This document shows, piece after piece, positions 54,021-63,338 of a stretch of 64,000 nt of DNA. The translations under genes were made by a program, and so were the position numbers. The DNA is taken from the NCBI GenBank assembly GCA_023150555.1, contig JAKLKQ010000005.1:105467-169466 (forward strand), written 5' to 3'. The DNA comes from Planctomycetota bacterium. Lineage in GTDB: Bacteria > Planctomycetota > SZUA-567 > H5-PLA8. The notes under the pieces are model-generated. The model saw nothing but the letters and a program-made list of their open reading frames with translations, was not told where the DNA came from and did not search any database. The number at the start of each line of letters is the position of its first letter. Position 1 is the first letter of the stretch.

Positions 54021-54364
54021 GACGACTCCACCTCGATGGAGTCGATGCCGAGGCCGGTCGGGCCGAGCAGCTCTCCCTCGGGGCTGCCGCACCCGGTACA
54101 AAGAAGCACGTGGTGCTCGGGTGCGTAGGTTCTCTTGCAAGCAGAGCAGCGGGCTTCGACATGGATGAGACGCAGCTCCAGCCGCGCGCCGTCGGCCGGC
54201 GTTCCGCGCGCGTGCGCCGCGAAGTGGAACGAGAGGCTCTCGGCCGACAGCGTCTCGGTCTCAGCGACCCAGCCCGTGACGGCTCGCACGCGCGAGGCTC
54301 CGTCGGCCCGGGCGCGATCGAGAACGGCGGCCAGAATCTGCTTCGCGAGTGAGGATTCATGCAT
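54017..54364 (-). CDS. hypA: Hydrogenase nickel metallochaperone HypA
   Basis: A 115-aa protein with the nickel-binding N-terminus M-H-E-S and a zinc site formed by C-S-A-C and C-T-G-C. It delivers Ni to the large subunit, normally with the GTPase HypB, which is not encoded in this cluster. It overlaps the protease gene by eight bases. Confidence 0.92.
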   Translation of the reverse strand: MHESSLAKQILAAVLDRARADGASRVRAVTGWVAETETLSAESLSFHFAAHARGTPADGARLELRLIHVEARCSACKRTYAPEHHVLLCTGCGSPEGELLGPTGLGIDSIEVESS

Positions 54365-54821
54365 GGTCCACCCCCAGGATCTGAAGTACGCGCTCGGCTG
54401 CCCGAGGCACCGCAGCGGCTACTTCCGCCGAGAGGCCATCCTGGTAACCGATTGGCCGTGCGATGGTGACCGCAACGATGCGGATGACCGGCAGGTCCGC
54501 CCCGGCATTGAGGACGCGAGCGAGCCCGATGGCTTCGGTGATGCCGAGCCCATGGCTCGACACGCGCAGAGGCGCGCGCGTCGCGAGATCCTCCGGCGTG
54601 AGCTCTACGACTGCGCCCGATGGGGAGCCGAGCACCGCATCGACAATGACGACGGGCACGTTCGCGTCGAGCAGCGCGGCCAGCGCGCTCGGATCCCTCA
54701 GATGGTGGATCTCCACTCCGCTCGGCGGACCGTGTTCTCGAAAGGCGTGCACCACGGCCACGCCGACGCCATCGTCGCCGGCGGCGGATTGCCCGAGCCC
54801 GATGACACGCGCGCGCATCAT
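54357..54821 (-). CDS. Hydrogenase maturation endopeptidase
   Basis: A 154-aa HyaD/HoxW-type protease (peptidase family A31). It has the pattern [15 protein letters not shown], an acidic metal site in V-I-V-D-A-V, and S-S-H-G-L-G. It would cut the C-terminal tail of the large subunit after Ni insertion. Two consecutive ATGs overlap the stop of the large subunit gene. The family usually has an Asn in the first loop; here the sequence varies slightly (G-Q-S-A-A-G). Confidence 0.88.
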   Translation of the reverse strand: MMRARVIGLGQSAAGDDGVGVAVVHAFREHGPPSGVEIHHLRDPSALAALLDANVPVVIVDAVLGSPSGAVVELTPEDLATRAPLRVSSHGLGITEAIGLARVLNAGADLPVIRIVAVTIARPIGYQDGLSAEVAAAVPRAAERVLQILGVDHA

Positions 54822-56116
54822 CCTCGCTCCACGTTCAGGGTGAGAAAGTGGGTCGCGCACGAGATGCACGGGTCGTAGTTGCGCACAGCCTGCTCCGCGC
54901 GGCGGGTGGCCTCGTCGTGTGGCAGCGACGCCAGAATAGGGGCGAGCTCGAAGAGGTCCTCCTCGATGGTGAGCTGATTTTGCGAGGTCGGCGGCACAAT
55001 ATTGGCGTTGACGATGGTGCCCGTCTCGTCGAGCGCGTACCGATGATAGAGGAAGCCGCGCGGCGCCTCGGTGCCGCCATAGCCCGTGGCCGCGCGGACG
55101 CTCGCCTCGACGAAGGGGGTCGCGGGCGGCACGTAGCTCTCGATGATGCGGATGGCTTCGGTGAAGACCTGGGCGATTTCCGCCATGCGCACGAGCAGCA
55201 TCCGGAACGGATTGCGACACGGCGGCGCAACGCCTGCGCGCCGAGCCAAGTCCTGAACTTCCGGGAAGAGCTGCTCGAAGTTCAGGTTGAAGCGGGCGAG
55301 CGGCCCACAGAGATAGGCGCCGCGGCCACGAATGCGGGAGCGAAGCGCGCTCGAGTACGGCGCCTGCTCCTCGACGAAGTGACCGTCGTAATCTCGGATG
55401 TCGATGTCGAGGCCGCGGGAGGAGACGAGGCGCCCTTCGCAGAAGGGGTACTCATTCGGATGCCGGAGGGCCACGAACTCGTAATCACGCTCGAGGTCGG
55501 GGAAGTCAAAGCGCGCCATCCACTCGAGGCATTCCACCGCCGCATCGTGCCCCCAGCGCAGCTCCGGCAAGAGCGTCTCGAGCTCCGCGCGCGTCGGCGC
55601 GCGGTAGAAGCCGCCCACGCGCACGTTGATGGGATGAATCTCCCGTCCCCCCATCAGCGAGAGCAGGCTGTTTCCAGCCTTCTTGATGCGCAGGCCCCGC
55701 TTCACCCACTCGCCGTGCTTCTTCGCCATGGACATCGCGTCCGGGAAGCCGAGGAAGTCGGGCGCGTGGAGAAGGAAGACGTGGAGGGCGTGGCTCTCGA
55801 TCCACTCGCCGCAGTAGAGGAGTCGGCGCAGCGTACGCAGCGGGCCGCCCACGCGAACACCGAGCGCATCCTCCATCGCGTGGCAGGCGCTCATGAGGTA
55901 TGCGACCGGACAGATGCCGCAGATGCGCGAGGTGATGTCCGGCGCCTCCATGAACGACCGCCCACGGAGGAATGCCTCGAAGAAGCGCGGCGGTTCGAAA
56001 ATGGCGAGGCGCACCTCGGTGGCCCTGTCTCCCTCGAGACGAATCGTGAGCGAACCTTCGCCTTCGACACGAGTCATGTAGTCGACCTGGATGGTGCGTG
56101 TCTTGTCGTCGCTCAC
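54818..56116 (-). CDS. [NiFe]-hydrogenase large subunit, group 3b type
   Basis: A 432-aa catalytic subunit. The N-terminal Ni-binding motif is [10 protein letters not shown] and the C-terminal one is D-P-C-I-S-C-A-T-H, followed by nine residues (FLTLNVERG) that the endopeptidase should remove. The motif spelling with C-I-S-C-A-T-H and Y in place of H fits the soluble NADP-linked 3b (sulfhydrogenase) type. A GTG start at 56116 overlaps the small subunit stop (GTGA). Acts in the cytoplasm as HydA of a four-subunit enzyme. Confidence 0.92.
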   Translation of the reverse strand: MSDDKTRTIQVDYMTRVEGEGSLTIRLEGDRATEVRLAIFEPPRFFEAFLRGRSFMEAPDITSRICGICPVAYLMSACHAMEDALGVRVGGPLRTLRRLLYCGEWIESHALHVFLLHAPDFLGFPDAMSMAKKHGEWVKRGLRIKKAGNSLLSLMGGREIHPINVRVGGFYRAPTRAELETLLPELRWGHDAAVECLEWMARFDFPDLERDYEFVALRHPNEYPFCEGRLVSSRGLDIDIRDYDGHFVEEQAPYSSALRSRIRGRGAYLCGPLARFNLNFEQLFPEVQDLARRAGVAPPCRNPFRMLLVRMAEIAQVFTEAIRIIESYVPPATPFVEASVRAATGYGGTEAPRGFLYHRYALDETGTIVNANIVPPTSQNQLTIEEDLFELAPILASLPHDEATRRAEQAVRNYDPCISCATHFLTLNVERG

Positions 56117-56907
56117 TGGCTTTCCTCCTCGCCCTTCTCCTGCGCCTCGCTCTCCTTGCGGAAGGCCGGAGCGTTCGCGTTGAACGTGCGCAGGACCCGG
56201 ACGACATCGACGGTGGAGCTGCCGGCCTGGCGGAAGGCTCGGACCAGCGACGTGGTGTTCGGCGCCTCCATCGGCCCGTAGCAACCGTAGCAGCCGCGCT
56301 GGTAGCTGGGGCAGAGGGCGCCGCAGCCGGCGTGCGTGATGGGCCCGAGGCACGGCGTGCCCGTCACCATGACGCACACGTTGCCCCGGAGCTTGCACTC
56401 CACGCAGACGCTGTGGGATGCGACGTTGGGCTTGCGGCCGTGCAGAAAGGCGCTGATGACCTCGAGCAGCTGCTCCTTGTTGACCGGGCAGCCGCGCAGC
56501 TCAAAGTCGACCGGCACGTGGTCCGCGATGGCGGTCGAGGTCGCGAGCGTCTGGATGTACTCGGGGGAGGCGTAGACGACCGAGACGAACTCCTTGACGT
56601 CCTTGAAGTTGCGCAGCGCCTGGATGCCGCCCGCCGTGGCGCAGGCGCCGATCGTGACGAGCGCCTTCGACTGCTTGCGCACTTCGCGGATCCGCTCGGC
56701 GTCGTGACTCGTCGTGACAGAGCCCTCGACCAGCGACAAGTCGAAGGGCCCCGGCTTCTCGACGCTGGTGGCCTCCTTGAAGTAGGCGATGTCGAGAGCT
56801 CCCGCGATGTCGAGAAGCTCGTCTTCGAGGTCGAGGACGCTGAGCTGGCAGCCGTCGCACGACGCGAACTTCCAGACCGCGAGCTTGGGTCGCTTCCGAC
56901 GGGCCAT
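56113..56907 (-). CDS. [NiFe]-hydrogenase small subunit, group 3b type
   Basis: A 264-aa electron-transfer subunit with no Tat signal, so it is cytoplasmic. Proximal-cluster cysteines lie in S-C-D-G-C-Q and G-A-C-A; more clusters are suggested by R-G-C-P, C-V-E-C-K, P-C-L-G-P and G-C-G-A-L-C. The C-terminus is acidic (E-K-G-E-E-E-S-Q). It is overlapped at its 3' end by the large-subunit start and follows the gamma subunit by one base. Confidence 0.9.
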   Translation of the reverse strand: MARRKRPKLAVWKFASCDGCQLSVLDLEDELLDIAGALDIAYFKEATSVEKPGPFDLSLVEGSVTTSHDAERIREVRKQSKALVTIGACATAGGIQALRNFKDVKEFVSVVYASPEYIQTLATSTAIADHVPVDFELRGCPVNKEQLLEVISAFLHGRKPNVASHSVCVECKLRGNVCVMVTGTPCLGPITHAGCGALCPSYQRGCYGCYGPMEAPNTTSLVRAFRQAGSSTVDVVRVLRTFNANAPAFRKESEAQEKGEEESQ

Positions 56908-56908
56908 C

Positions 56909-57751
56909 CTACGCCTCCCTCGTCAGGAAGAAGGGACGGACTCGGTCGTAGCGGAGCACCGGGCCGTCCTTGCAGAGGAATGCCGGCCCGAGCTGGCAGT
57001 GGCCGCAGAAGCCGACGGCGCACTTCATGTTCCGCTCGAGCGAGAAGTAGAGCTGGTCGGCCCCGAGCCCCAGCCGAGAGAGCTCGTGCTCGGTGAAGCG
57101 CAGCATGACTTCCGGCCCGCAGGCGAACGCCAGCGTCCGCCCTGGTTCGAAGCGCGCCTCGCGGAGCAGCGGCGGCACGACGCCGATGGGACCCTTCCAG
57201 TCGGGCGTCGCGCGGTCCACCGTGACCAGCACCTGGATGCGCCCTTTCCGCTGCCAGCGCGAAAGCTCGCTCCGGAAGAGCAGGTCCTCAGGCGTGCGTG
57301 CGCCAACGAGAAGTGAAACGTCTCGGAAATCCTCGCGGTGCTCGAGCACGTGGTAGACGGCGGGACGAAGCGGCGCGAGCCCGAGGCCGCCGGCGACGAG
57401 CAGGAGATCTCCCCCCTTCGCCTTATCGAGGGGCCATCCTTGGCCAAAGGGGCCTCGCACCCCGAGGACGCTCGCCTTTCGCTGCTTCTGGATGGCCCTC
57501 GTCACCGTGCCGACGGCTCGGATGGTGTGGACAAGCTCGCTCGGCGCTCCGGGGTCGCCGCTGATGGAGATGGGTACCTCGCCCACGCCAAAGACGTAGA
57601 GCATGTTGAACTGGCCGGGGGCGAACCGAAAGCCACCGTCTCGTCCGTCCACGTCGAGATGCACGGTGAAGGTGTCAGACGTCTCGCGCCGGACCTTGCG
57701 GATCCGCGCGGGCGTTGGCGTCATCGGGTCTCGGACGGGTGCCAGCATCAT
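56909..57751 (-). CDS. Hydrogenase FAD/NAD(P)-binding gamma subunit
   Basis: A 280-aa ferredoxin-reductase-type subunit. An N-terminal flavin-binding barrel ([19 protein letters not shown]) is followed by a NAD(P)-binding domain ([14 protein letters not shown]) and a C-terminal C-x4-C-x2-C...C [2Fe-2S] site (C-A-V-G-F-C-G-H-C...C). It exchanges electrons between NAD(P)H and the small subunit. Two ATG codons overlap the stop of the sensor gene. Confidence 0.92.
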   Translation of the reverse strand: MMLAPVRDPMTPTPARIRKVRRETSDTFTVHLDVDGRDGGFRFAPGQFNMLYVFGVGEVPISISGDPGAPSELVHTIRAVGTVTRAIQKQRKASVLGVRGPFGQGWPLDKAKGGDLLLVAGGLGLAPLRPAVYHVLEHREDFRDVSLLVGARTPEDLLFRSELSRWQRKGRIQVLVTVDRATPDWKGPIGVVPPLLREARFEPGRTLAFACGPEVMLRFTEHELSRLGLGADQLYFSLERNMKCAVGFCGHCQLGPAFLCKDGPVLRYDRVRPFFLTREA

Positions 57752-59160
57752 GACTCCGCCTTGTAGAGGTCGAGCCGCTGCATGCGCACCCGCTCGAGGC
57801 GCTCGTAGAGCTGGCCGACGAGGCGTGTCGTCACGGCCTGCCCGGTTTCGGCGTCCTCTTTCATCCACTCGCGAAGGCGTCGGGCGTCGATTGCGAGGAC
57901 CGTGGTCGGCTCGACGGCCTTCGCATCGAGGTGCCAGCGGTAGGGAGGAAAGAGCCAAGAAAGGCCGACGATGTCTCCACCCCGAAGGCTCTCGAGGCGC
58001 GCAGGGCCCTTGCCAGGCACGTTGAGCTCGAGCGCGACAAGGCCGCGCTCGAGGAGGAACACCGTATCGGCTTCGCTGCCTTCTCGCAGCAGGACGGCGC
58101 CTTGCGCGAAGGTCTCCTCGCGGCTGATGGTGGCGAGCCGGCGAAGCACCTCGCCCGAGACCCCGCGCAGGAACGGGTGGGCCTCGAGCTTGCGCACAAG
58201 ATCGGTGTCGTCTTCGTCCACCGGCCGTTCGGGCGCAGGAGGTTTCGCGTGTTCCGAAAATGCCGGGCTGGGTACGCACGCCACACTCATCTGTGCGTGG
58301 TAGAGGACGCCGCGCGACACCGACTCCTGCCAGAGGCGCGACGGCCCGTGGACCTGGCGACTGCCGACGACTAGCAGGTCGGCTTTCTCCTCGGCGGCCA
58401 GTTCGGCCAACGTGATGGCCCGCCGTCCCGAGGAGAGCTTGATGCGGAGGCTCGGCGGCCCGTCCTTCCACAAGTGCTCGCGAAGCCTGCGGCTGAGATC
58501 GCTCTTGAGCAGTACCTCGAGCTTCGGGAAGTTCTTGTGCGCTCCCACCGCCCAGTGTGCTCCTTGCCGCTTGAGTTCTTCGGGAGGCCAGGTGACGTGC
58601 CCGACGATGATGTCGCAGGGCGCGATGCGTCCGAGGTCGCTCACCCAGCGCAGCGCCGGCGTGGAGGTCTCCGAGAAGTCATATCCGACGACGACGCGCA
58701 AGCGGCGTTCCCCACGCAGCCAGGAGACGAACGGATGCTTGTCGCGCACGACGAGAACGGGCACGGGGGACATCTGTGCGGTTCGCTCTGCGACGCTGCC
58801 GAGGATCCATCGCGCCGGTGCCCTCCGACCGAGCGTAGACACGATGACAAGGCGCGCGCTCTGCTCTCCCTGCGCCCAGGCGACCGTGAAAAGCCGCGCC
58901 AATCCGGCGAGCACCTCGTCTGCATTTCCGGTCTGGATCTGGATTTCGACGTGGAGCCCGGGGAAGAGCGCGCGCAGCCGCTCGGCCTCGGCCCGCAGCT
59001 TCTCGATGGCAGCCTCGGCACCAACCTCCTCGAGCGCGTGGACGAGAACGAGTGGCTCTCCGGTGCGCAGCGAGAAGGCACTGGCAACCTCCGCGGCCTC
59101 TGCAGCGTGGGGCGTGAAGTCGGTTCCGCAGAGAATCACCGTCGGGCCCTCCTTGCTCAT
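57748..59160 (-). CDS. UspA-UspA-cNMP-binding sensor protein in hydrogenase operon
   Basis: A 470-aa protein with two universal stress domains (about 5-145 and 150-300; the second with [11 protein letters not shown] at its nucleotide loop) and a C-terminal cyclic nucleotide-binding domain (about 325-455; [22 protein letters not shown]). No DNA-binding domain follows, so it is a cytoplasmic regulator rather than a CRP-type factor. It overlaps both neighbours and is translated with the enzyme, suggesting direct control of hydrogenase activity by nucleotides or stress. Confidence 0.85.
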   Translation of the reverse strand: MSKEGPTVILCGTDFTPHAAEAAEVASAFSLRTGEPLVLVHALEEVGAEAAIEKLRAEAERLRALFPGLHVEIQIQTGNADEVLAGLARLFTVAWAQGEQSARLVIVSTLGRRAPARWILGSVAERTAQMSPVPVLVVRDKHPFVSWLRGERRLRVVVGYDFSETSTPALRWVSDLGRIAPCDIIVGHVTWPPEELKRQGAHWAVGAHKNFPKLEVLLKSDLSRRLREHLWKDGPPSLRIKLSSGRRAITLAELAAEEKADLLVVGSRQVHGPSRLWQESVSRGVLYHAQMSVACVPSPAFSEHAKPPAPERPVDEDDTDLVRKLEAHPFLRGVSGEVLRRLATISREETFAQGAVLLREGSEADTVFLLERGLVALELNVPGKGPARLESLRGGDIVGLSWLFPPYRWHLDAKAVEPTTVLAIDARRLREWMKEDAETGQAVTTRLVGQLYERLERVRMQRLDLYKAES

Positions 59161-60284
59161 GGCTCCTTCTTCCCATCCGTGGCGCGGATGGCCGCCACCT
59201 CCTCGGTGAGGTCGATTCCCACGGGGCACCAGGTGATGCATCGCCCGCAGCCAACGCAGCCAGAGGTGCCGAACTGGTCGATCCAGCTCGCCACCTTGTG
59301 GACGAGCCACTGCCGGTAGCGGGACCTCGTCGCGCTACGAACGCTCCCGCCGTGGACATAAGAGTGGTCGAGCGTGAAGCACGAATCCCAGCGTCGCCAG
59401 CGCTCGGCCGTGTTGCCACTGAGGTCGGTGACGTCCTCGACGCTGGCGCAGAAACATGTCGGGCAGACGAGCGTGCAGTTGGCGCAGCTCGTGCAGCGCT
59501 CGGCGCCCTTGTCCCATTGCGGATGCTCGAGGTTGCGGTAGAGGAGTTCCGTGATGCCCTCGGTCTCAAACTTTCGCCCCATCGAGGACGCTGTCCTTTC
59601 GACCACTTCATCGGCCGTCCGGCAGTCGCCCTCGTCCGCCGGTTGCAAGGCGAGCTTCGCGAGCACCTCTGCGCCGCGCTCGCTGCCGACCTCCACGACA
59701 AACCGGTGCGCGCCGTCGAGGAGCTCGGTTAGAGCCAGGTCGAACCATTGCGTCACGCGCGGGCCAGTCTTCATCGACACGCAGAAACAGGTGCCGCCCG
59801 CCTGCCCGCAGTTGACGGCCACGACGAAGACACCCTCGCGACGGGCGGCGTAGTCGGGGTCGACAAACTGCCCCTTGAGGAACGTGCGGTCCTGCACCTC
59901 GATGGCGTGCAGATCGCAGGAGCGGGCGCCGATGAGCGCGAGTCGCGGAGGCTTGGGCGCCTCTGCGTCCACCACGAAGGTGCCGTCCTTGCGGCGCGCC
60001 TGGAAAAGGCGCATGCGGGGGACGAAGAAGAGCTGCTTCCACGATTGCGGCCCGAGCGAATAGCCGAAGAGGGCACCGTCGTCCCGGCGCCTCAAGCGGT
60101 ACGTTCCCGCCTCCTGTTCCTCGGTCCAGCCCGCGGGCAGGTCCCCGATACCGGAAATCTCCGCGTGCACGATGGCGCCATCGCGGACGGTCGGGCCGAC
60201 GAGTTGGTAGCCCTCTTGGCGAATGGCTTGTAGCAGGCTGCCGAGTCCTTCGACCGACAAGATGGCGCGCTCGTGGCCGCTCAT
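59157..60284 (-). CDS. Hydrogenase beta (Fe-S) subunit
   Basis: A 375-aa protein with C-terminal [4Fe-4S] motifs [12 protein letters not shown] and [12 protein letters not shown], and an N-terminal domain typical of HydB-type subunits. It relays electrons between the flavin subunit and the others. The ATG overlaps the small membrane gene by four bases; the frame is open further upstream but without coding character. Confidence 0.88.
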   Translation of the reverse strand: MSGHERAILSVEGLGSLLQAIRQEGYQLVGPTVRDGAIVHAEISGIGDLPAGWTEEQEAGTYRLRRRDDGALFGYSLGPQSWKQLFFVPRMRLFQARRKDGTFVVDAEAPKPPRLALIGARSCDLHAIEVQDRTFLKGQFVDPDYAARREGVFVVAVNCGQAGGTCFCVSMKTGPRVTQWFDLALTELLDGAHRFVVEVGSERGAEVLAKLALQPADEGDCRTADEVVERTASSMGRKFETEGITELLYRNLEHPQWDKGAERCTSCANCTLVCPTCFCASVEDVTDLSGNTAERWRRWDSCFTLDHSYVHGGSVRSATRSRYRQWLVHKVASWIDQFGTSGCVGCGRCITWCPVGIDLTEEVAAIRATDGKKEP

Positions 60285-60454
60285 GGTCCACCTGCCGAAT
60301 GCCGGTAGAGGAGCCACATCGCGACCCCGTGGGATCCAAACCACAGTTGGCCAAGCTTCGTCGCCTCGGCGATGGCGTCCGCATGGCGAGCGAGCGCCGT
60401 GCCCGCGAGCACGACGAGGATGCCATTGGCGAGGAAGGCGAGCACGTAGATCAT
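60281..60454 (-). CDS. 57-aa two-span membrane protein
   Basis: A small protein (MIYVLAFLANGILVVLAGTA at the start) with one clear transmembrane helix and a second hydrophobic segment (L-W-F-G-S-H-G-V-A-M-W-L-L-Y). Its ATG overlaps the stop of the P-type ATPase by one base and its stop overlaps the beta-subunit start, so it is a genuine coupled gene. It may be a subunit or regulator of the transporter. No family recognised. Confidence 0.6.
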   Translation of the reverse strand: MIYVLAFLANGILVVLAGTALARHADAIAEATKLGQLWFGSHGVAMWLLYRHSAGGP

Positions 60455-63207
60455 CACGCACCTCCAGCAGCAAGCACAAGGCGGCGCCGGTCGCGCAGCC
60501 GCACGATGAGCTTCCGCAGCTCCTCTACCCACAGGACTAGACTGGCGACCGCGCCGATGGCAAGCACCTCGTAGAGGCTGAATGGAACCGTGTGAAACAC
60601 TCGTCCAAGCGGCGGGAAGAAGACGACTGCGACCTGAAGGAGGTTGCTGACGACGAGGCCGCCGATAAGCCACGGATTCCTGAAGATGCTGAGGTTCAAC
60701 GCCGAGCTTCGCTCGGAGCGGCAGTTGAGCACGTTGAACCACTGGCAGACAGCCAGCACCGTGAAGGTCTCCGTCCGGACCTGTGCAAATGGAAGTCCGC
60801 TCTCGAGTCGGTAGATGAACCACCCGAGCGTGGACACCGCGATGGTCGGCGTCATGAACGCCATACGGGAAAGGAGGATCCGGGTCAAGAGCGGCTCTTG
60901 CGAAGAGATGGGCTTGAGCCGCATCTCGTCGCCTTCGGCCGGCTCCATGATGAGATTGACCGTCACGGTCCCCTCGGTGACGAGGTTAATCCACAGGATT
61001 TGCACAGCCGCGAGCGGAGGCGGATATCCGAGGATGAGCGCCGTCATGAGGACGAGCACTTCGGCCATGGACGTCGAGAAGAGGTACAAGACGACCTTCT
61101 TGATGTTCCTGTAGACGACGCGCCCCTCTTCGACAGCCGAGACGATGGAGGTGAAGTTGTCGTCGCGGAGGACGATCTTGGCAGCTTCCTTGGCCACCTC
61201 CGTTCCCGTCACGCCCATAGCCACACCGACGTCCGCCTTGACCAGTGCGGGCGCGTCGTTGACGCCATCCCCGGTCATCGCCACGACCTCGTGCCGCTTC
61301 TGGTAGGCGTCCACGATGCGCAGCTTCTGAGCCGGATGAACGCGGGCGAAGACGGCGATGTCCTCGATGCGCTCCGCCAGCTCGGCATCCGACATTGCTT
61401 CGAGCTCACGACCATCGACCGCGGCATCTCCGTCGCGCGCGATCCCCAGTGTCCTGGCGATGGCGTAGCCGGTCGCTTTGTGATCGCCGGTCACCATGAC
61501 CGGCCGGATGCCGGCCTCGCGGCATTGCTCGACGGCGTCCTTCACCTCCGGTCGTGGCGGGTCGATTTGGCCTACCAGACCGAGAAGCGTCACCCGCCCC
61601 TGAAAGGCCGCGAAGCCCGCGCGACCGTCTATTTCCGCTCCATCGACGATGCCGACCGCCAGCACCCGAAGGGCTTGAGACGCCATTCGTTCAGCAGCAT
61701 CTTGTATGGCCCCTCGTGCCGCGTCATCGAGCACAATGTCCTCGCCGTCGCGCCGCGCCGCGTGACACATGCCAAGGAGAACCTCGGGGGCGCCTTTGAT
61801 GATGACGCGGGAACGGTTATCTGTCGGGTGCTGGGTCGCCATCAGCTTCGCGCCGGGATCGAACGGAAGCTCCGCCTGCCGTGGCCAGCGCGCCCGAAGC
61901 TCGGAGGGAACGATGCCGCCCTTGATGGCGAGAGTGACGAGCGCGACCTCGGTAGGATCACCGACTGGCTTCCAGCGCGGCTCGGATTCGCCCGGTCCCT
62001 GAAGGTGGGCGTCGTTGCACAGAGTGCCCGCCTCGAGAAGCATACGCAGAGCGTCCATCTGGGCAGGGTCCACCTTGCGTCCGTCTTCAAGGAACTTCCC
62101 TTCCGGCTCGTACCCTGTTCCGGTGACGGCGAGCTCCCGGCCGTCCGGGAGCCAAGCCGTCGTCACCGTCATCTCGTTTCGGGTGAGCGTCCCCGTCTTG
62201 TCGCTGCAGATGACGGTCGTCGAGCCCAGCGTCTCGACCGCGGACAGGCGGCGCACGACCGCCTGGCGGCGCGCCATGCGCTGCACGCCCACGGCCAGGG
62301 CGATGGTCATGGCCACCGGCAGGCCCTCGGGGATCATCCCGACGACCTGGCTGATGGCGACCATGACGATGTCCGCGAACGCCATCCCGCGCAGAAGGCC
62401 AATCGCGTTCACGACCACGAACATGACCGCCGCCGCGATGATGATATACCTCCCGAACTGGGCGATGCGCCGCTCGAGCGGTGTCTTCGGCTGCTCCGCC
62501 GCTTCGGCAAGCGCGGCGATGTGGCCGATCTCCGTCGCGGCCCCGGTAGCGACGACGACGGCACGAGCGCGCCCGGCCGTCACGTGTGTGCCCGCGTAGA
62601 CCATGTTCCGTCGATCGGCGAGTGGCGTGTCAGGAGCCAACGGCAGGAGGTTCTTCGCGACGGGAACCGACTCTCCCGTGAGTGCCGCTTCGGCGATTTG
62701 CAGCGCGGCGCCGTGCAGTAGCCGCGCATCGGCGGCGATGGCGTCCCCCGCGTCCAGTACGAGGACATCTCCGGGAACGACCTCGCGCGCCTCGACGATG
62801 AGCTCCTGTCCGCCCCGCACGACGCGCGCCTTGTGCGAGGCGAGCTTGCGAAGGGCCTCAATGGCACGCTCCGCGCGTCCTTCCTGGAACGCTCCGATGA
62901 GGGCATTGAGAAGAACGACTGTGAAGATGACGCCCGCATCGCTCACGTGCCCGAGAGCGAGCGCGATGCCGGCGGCGACGAAGAGCAGGTAAATGAGCGG
63001 GCTGGCGAACTGACGGAGAAAGACCGAGAGCAGCGAGCGATGCTTCGCTTCGGGCAGCGCATTCAGCCCATACCCGGCGAGGCGGCGGGCGGCCTCGTCG
63101 CGGCTGAGGCCGTGTGTTGCTTCGCCGTGGATGCGGTGAAACACATCCTCCAGAGCGAGCGCGTGCCAGTGATTCGGGGCGACCGTTGTCTCGTTTTCCT
63201 TCGCCAT
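60454..63207 (-). CDS. P-type cation-transporting ATPase (P2-type)
   Basis: A 917-aa transporter with about ten membrane helices. Actuator motif T-G-E-S, phosphorylation motif C-S-D-K-T-G-T-L-T, T-G-D-H-K-A-T and hinge T-G-D-G-V-N-D-A-P are all present. M4 contains P-E-G-L-P as in Ca2+ ATPases; M6 reads N-L-V-T-E-G, with Glu where SERCA has Asp. The ion is not certain (Ca2+, Na+ or K+). It is the first gene of the hydrogenase operon and is coupled to the 57-aa protein. A long intergenic gap precedes it. Confidence 0.85.
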   Translation of the reverse strand: MAKENETTVAPNHWHALALEDVFHRIHGEATHGLSRDEAARRLAGYGLNALPEAKHRSLLSVFLRQFASPLIYLLFVAAGIALALGHVSDAGVIFTVVLLNALIGAFQEGRAERAIEALRKLASHKARVVRGGQELIVEAREVVPGDVLVLDAGDAIAADARLLHGAALQIAEAALTGESVPVAKNLLPLAPDTPLADRRNMVYAGTHVTAGRARAVVVATGAATEIGHIAALAEAAEQPKTPLERRIAQFGRYIIIAAAVMFVVVNAIGLLRGMAFADIVMVAISQVVGMIPEGLPVAMTIALAVGVQRMARRQAVVRRLSAVETLGSTTVICSDKTGTLTRNEMTVTTAWLPDGRELAVTGTGYEPEGKFLEDGRKVDPAQMDALRMLLEAGTLCNDAHLQGPGESEPRWKPVGDPTEVALVTLAIKGGIVPSELRARWPRQAELPFDPGAKLMATQHPTDNRSRVIIKGAPEVLLGMCHAARRDGEDIVLDDAARGAIQDAAERMASQALRVLAVGIVDGAEIDGRAGFAAFQGRVTLLGLVGQIDPPRPEVKDAVEQCREAGIRPVMVTGDHKATGYAIARTLGIARDGDAAVDGRELEAMSDAELAERIEDIAVFARVHPAQKLRIVDAYQKRHEVVAMTGDGVNDAPALVKADVGVAMGVTGTEVAKEAAKIVLRDDNFTSIVSAVEEGRVVYRNIKKVVLYLFSTSMAEVLVLMTALILGYPPPLAAVQILWINLVTEGTVTVNLIMEPAEGDEMRLKPISSQEPLLTRILLSRMAFMTPTIAVSTLGWFIYRLESGLPFAQVRTETFTVLAVCQWFNVLNCRSERSSALNLSIFRNPWLIGGLVVSNLLQVAVVFFPPLGRVFHTVPFSLYEVLAIGAVASLVLWVEELRKLIVRLRDRRRLVLAAGGA

Positions 63208-63338
63208 AAAATGAATCCATATGCCATCGGTGGATTGAGTTCAGCGCCTTTCAACCACGGCCGTGGGAGGTACCCTTTATCATCTCCCGCTCCGGCCTCG
63301 CCGCGAAGCCTAAAACTCAAAGACCCAACCTGAGCATC

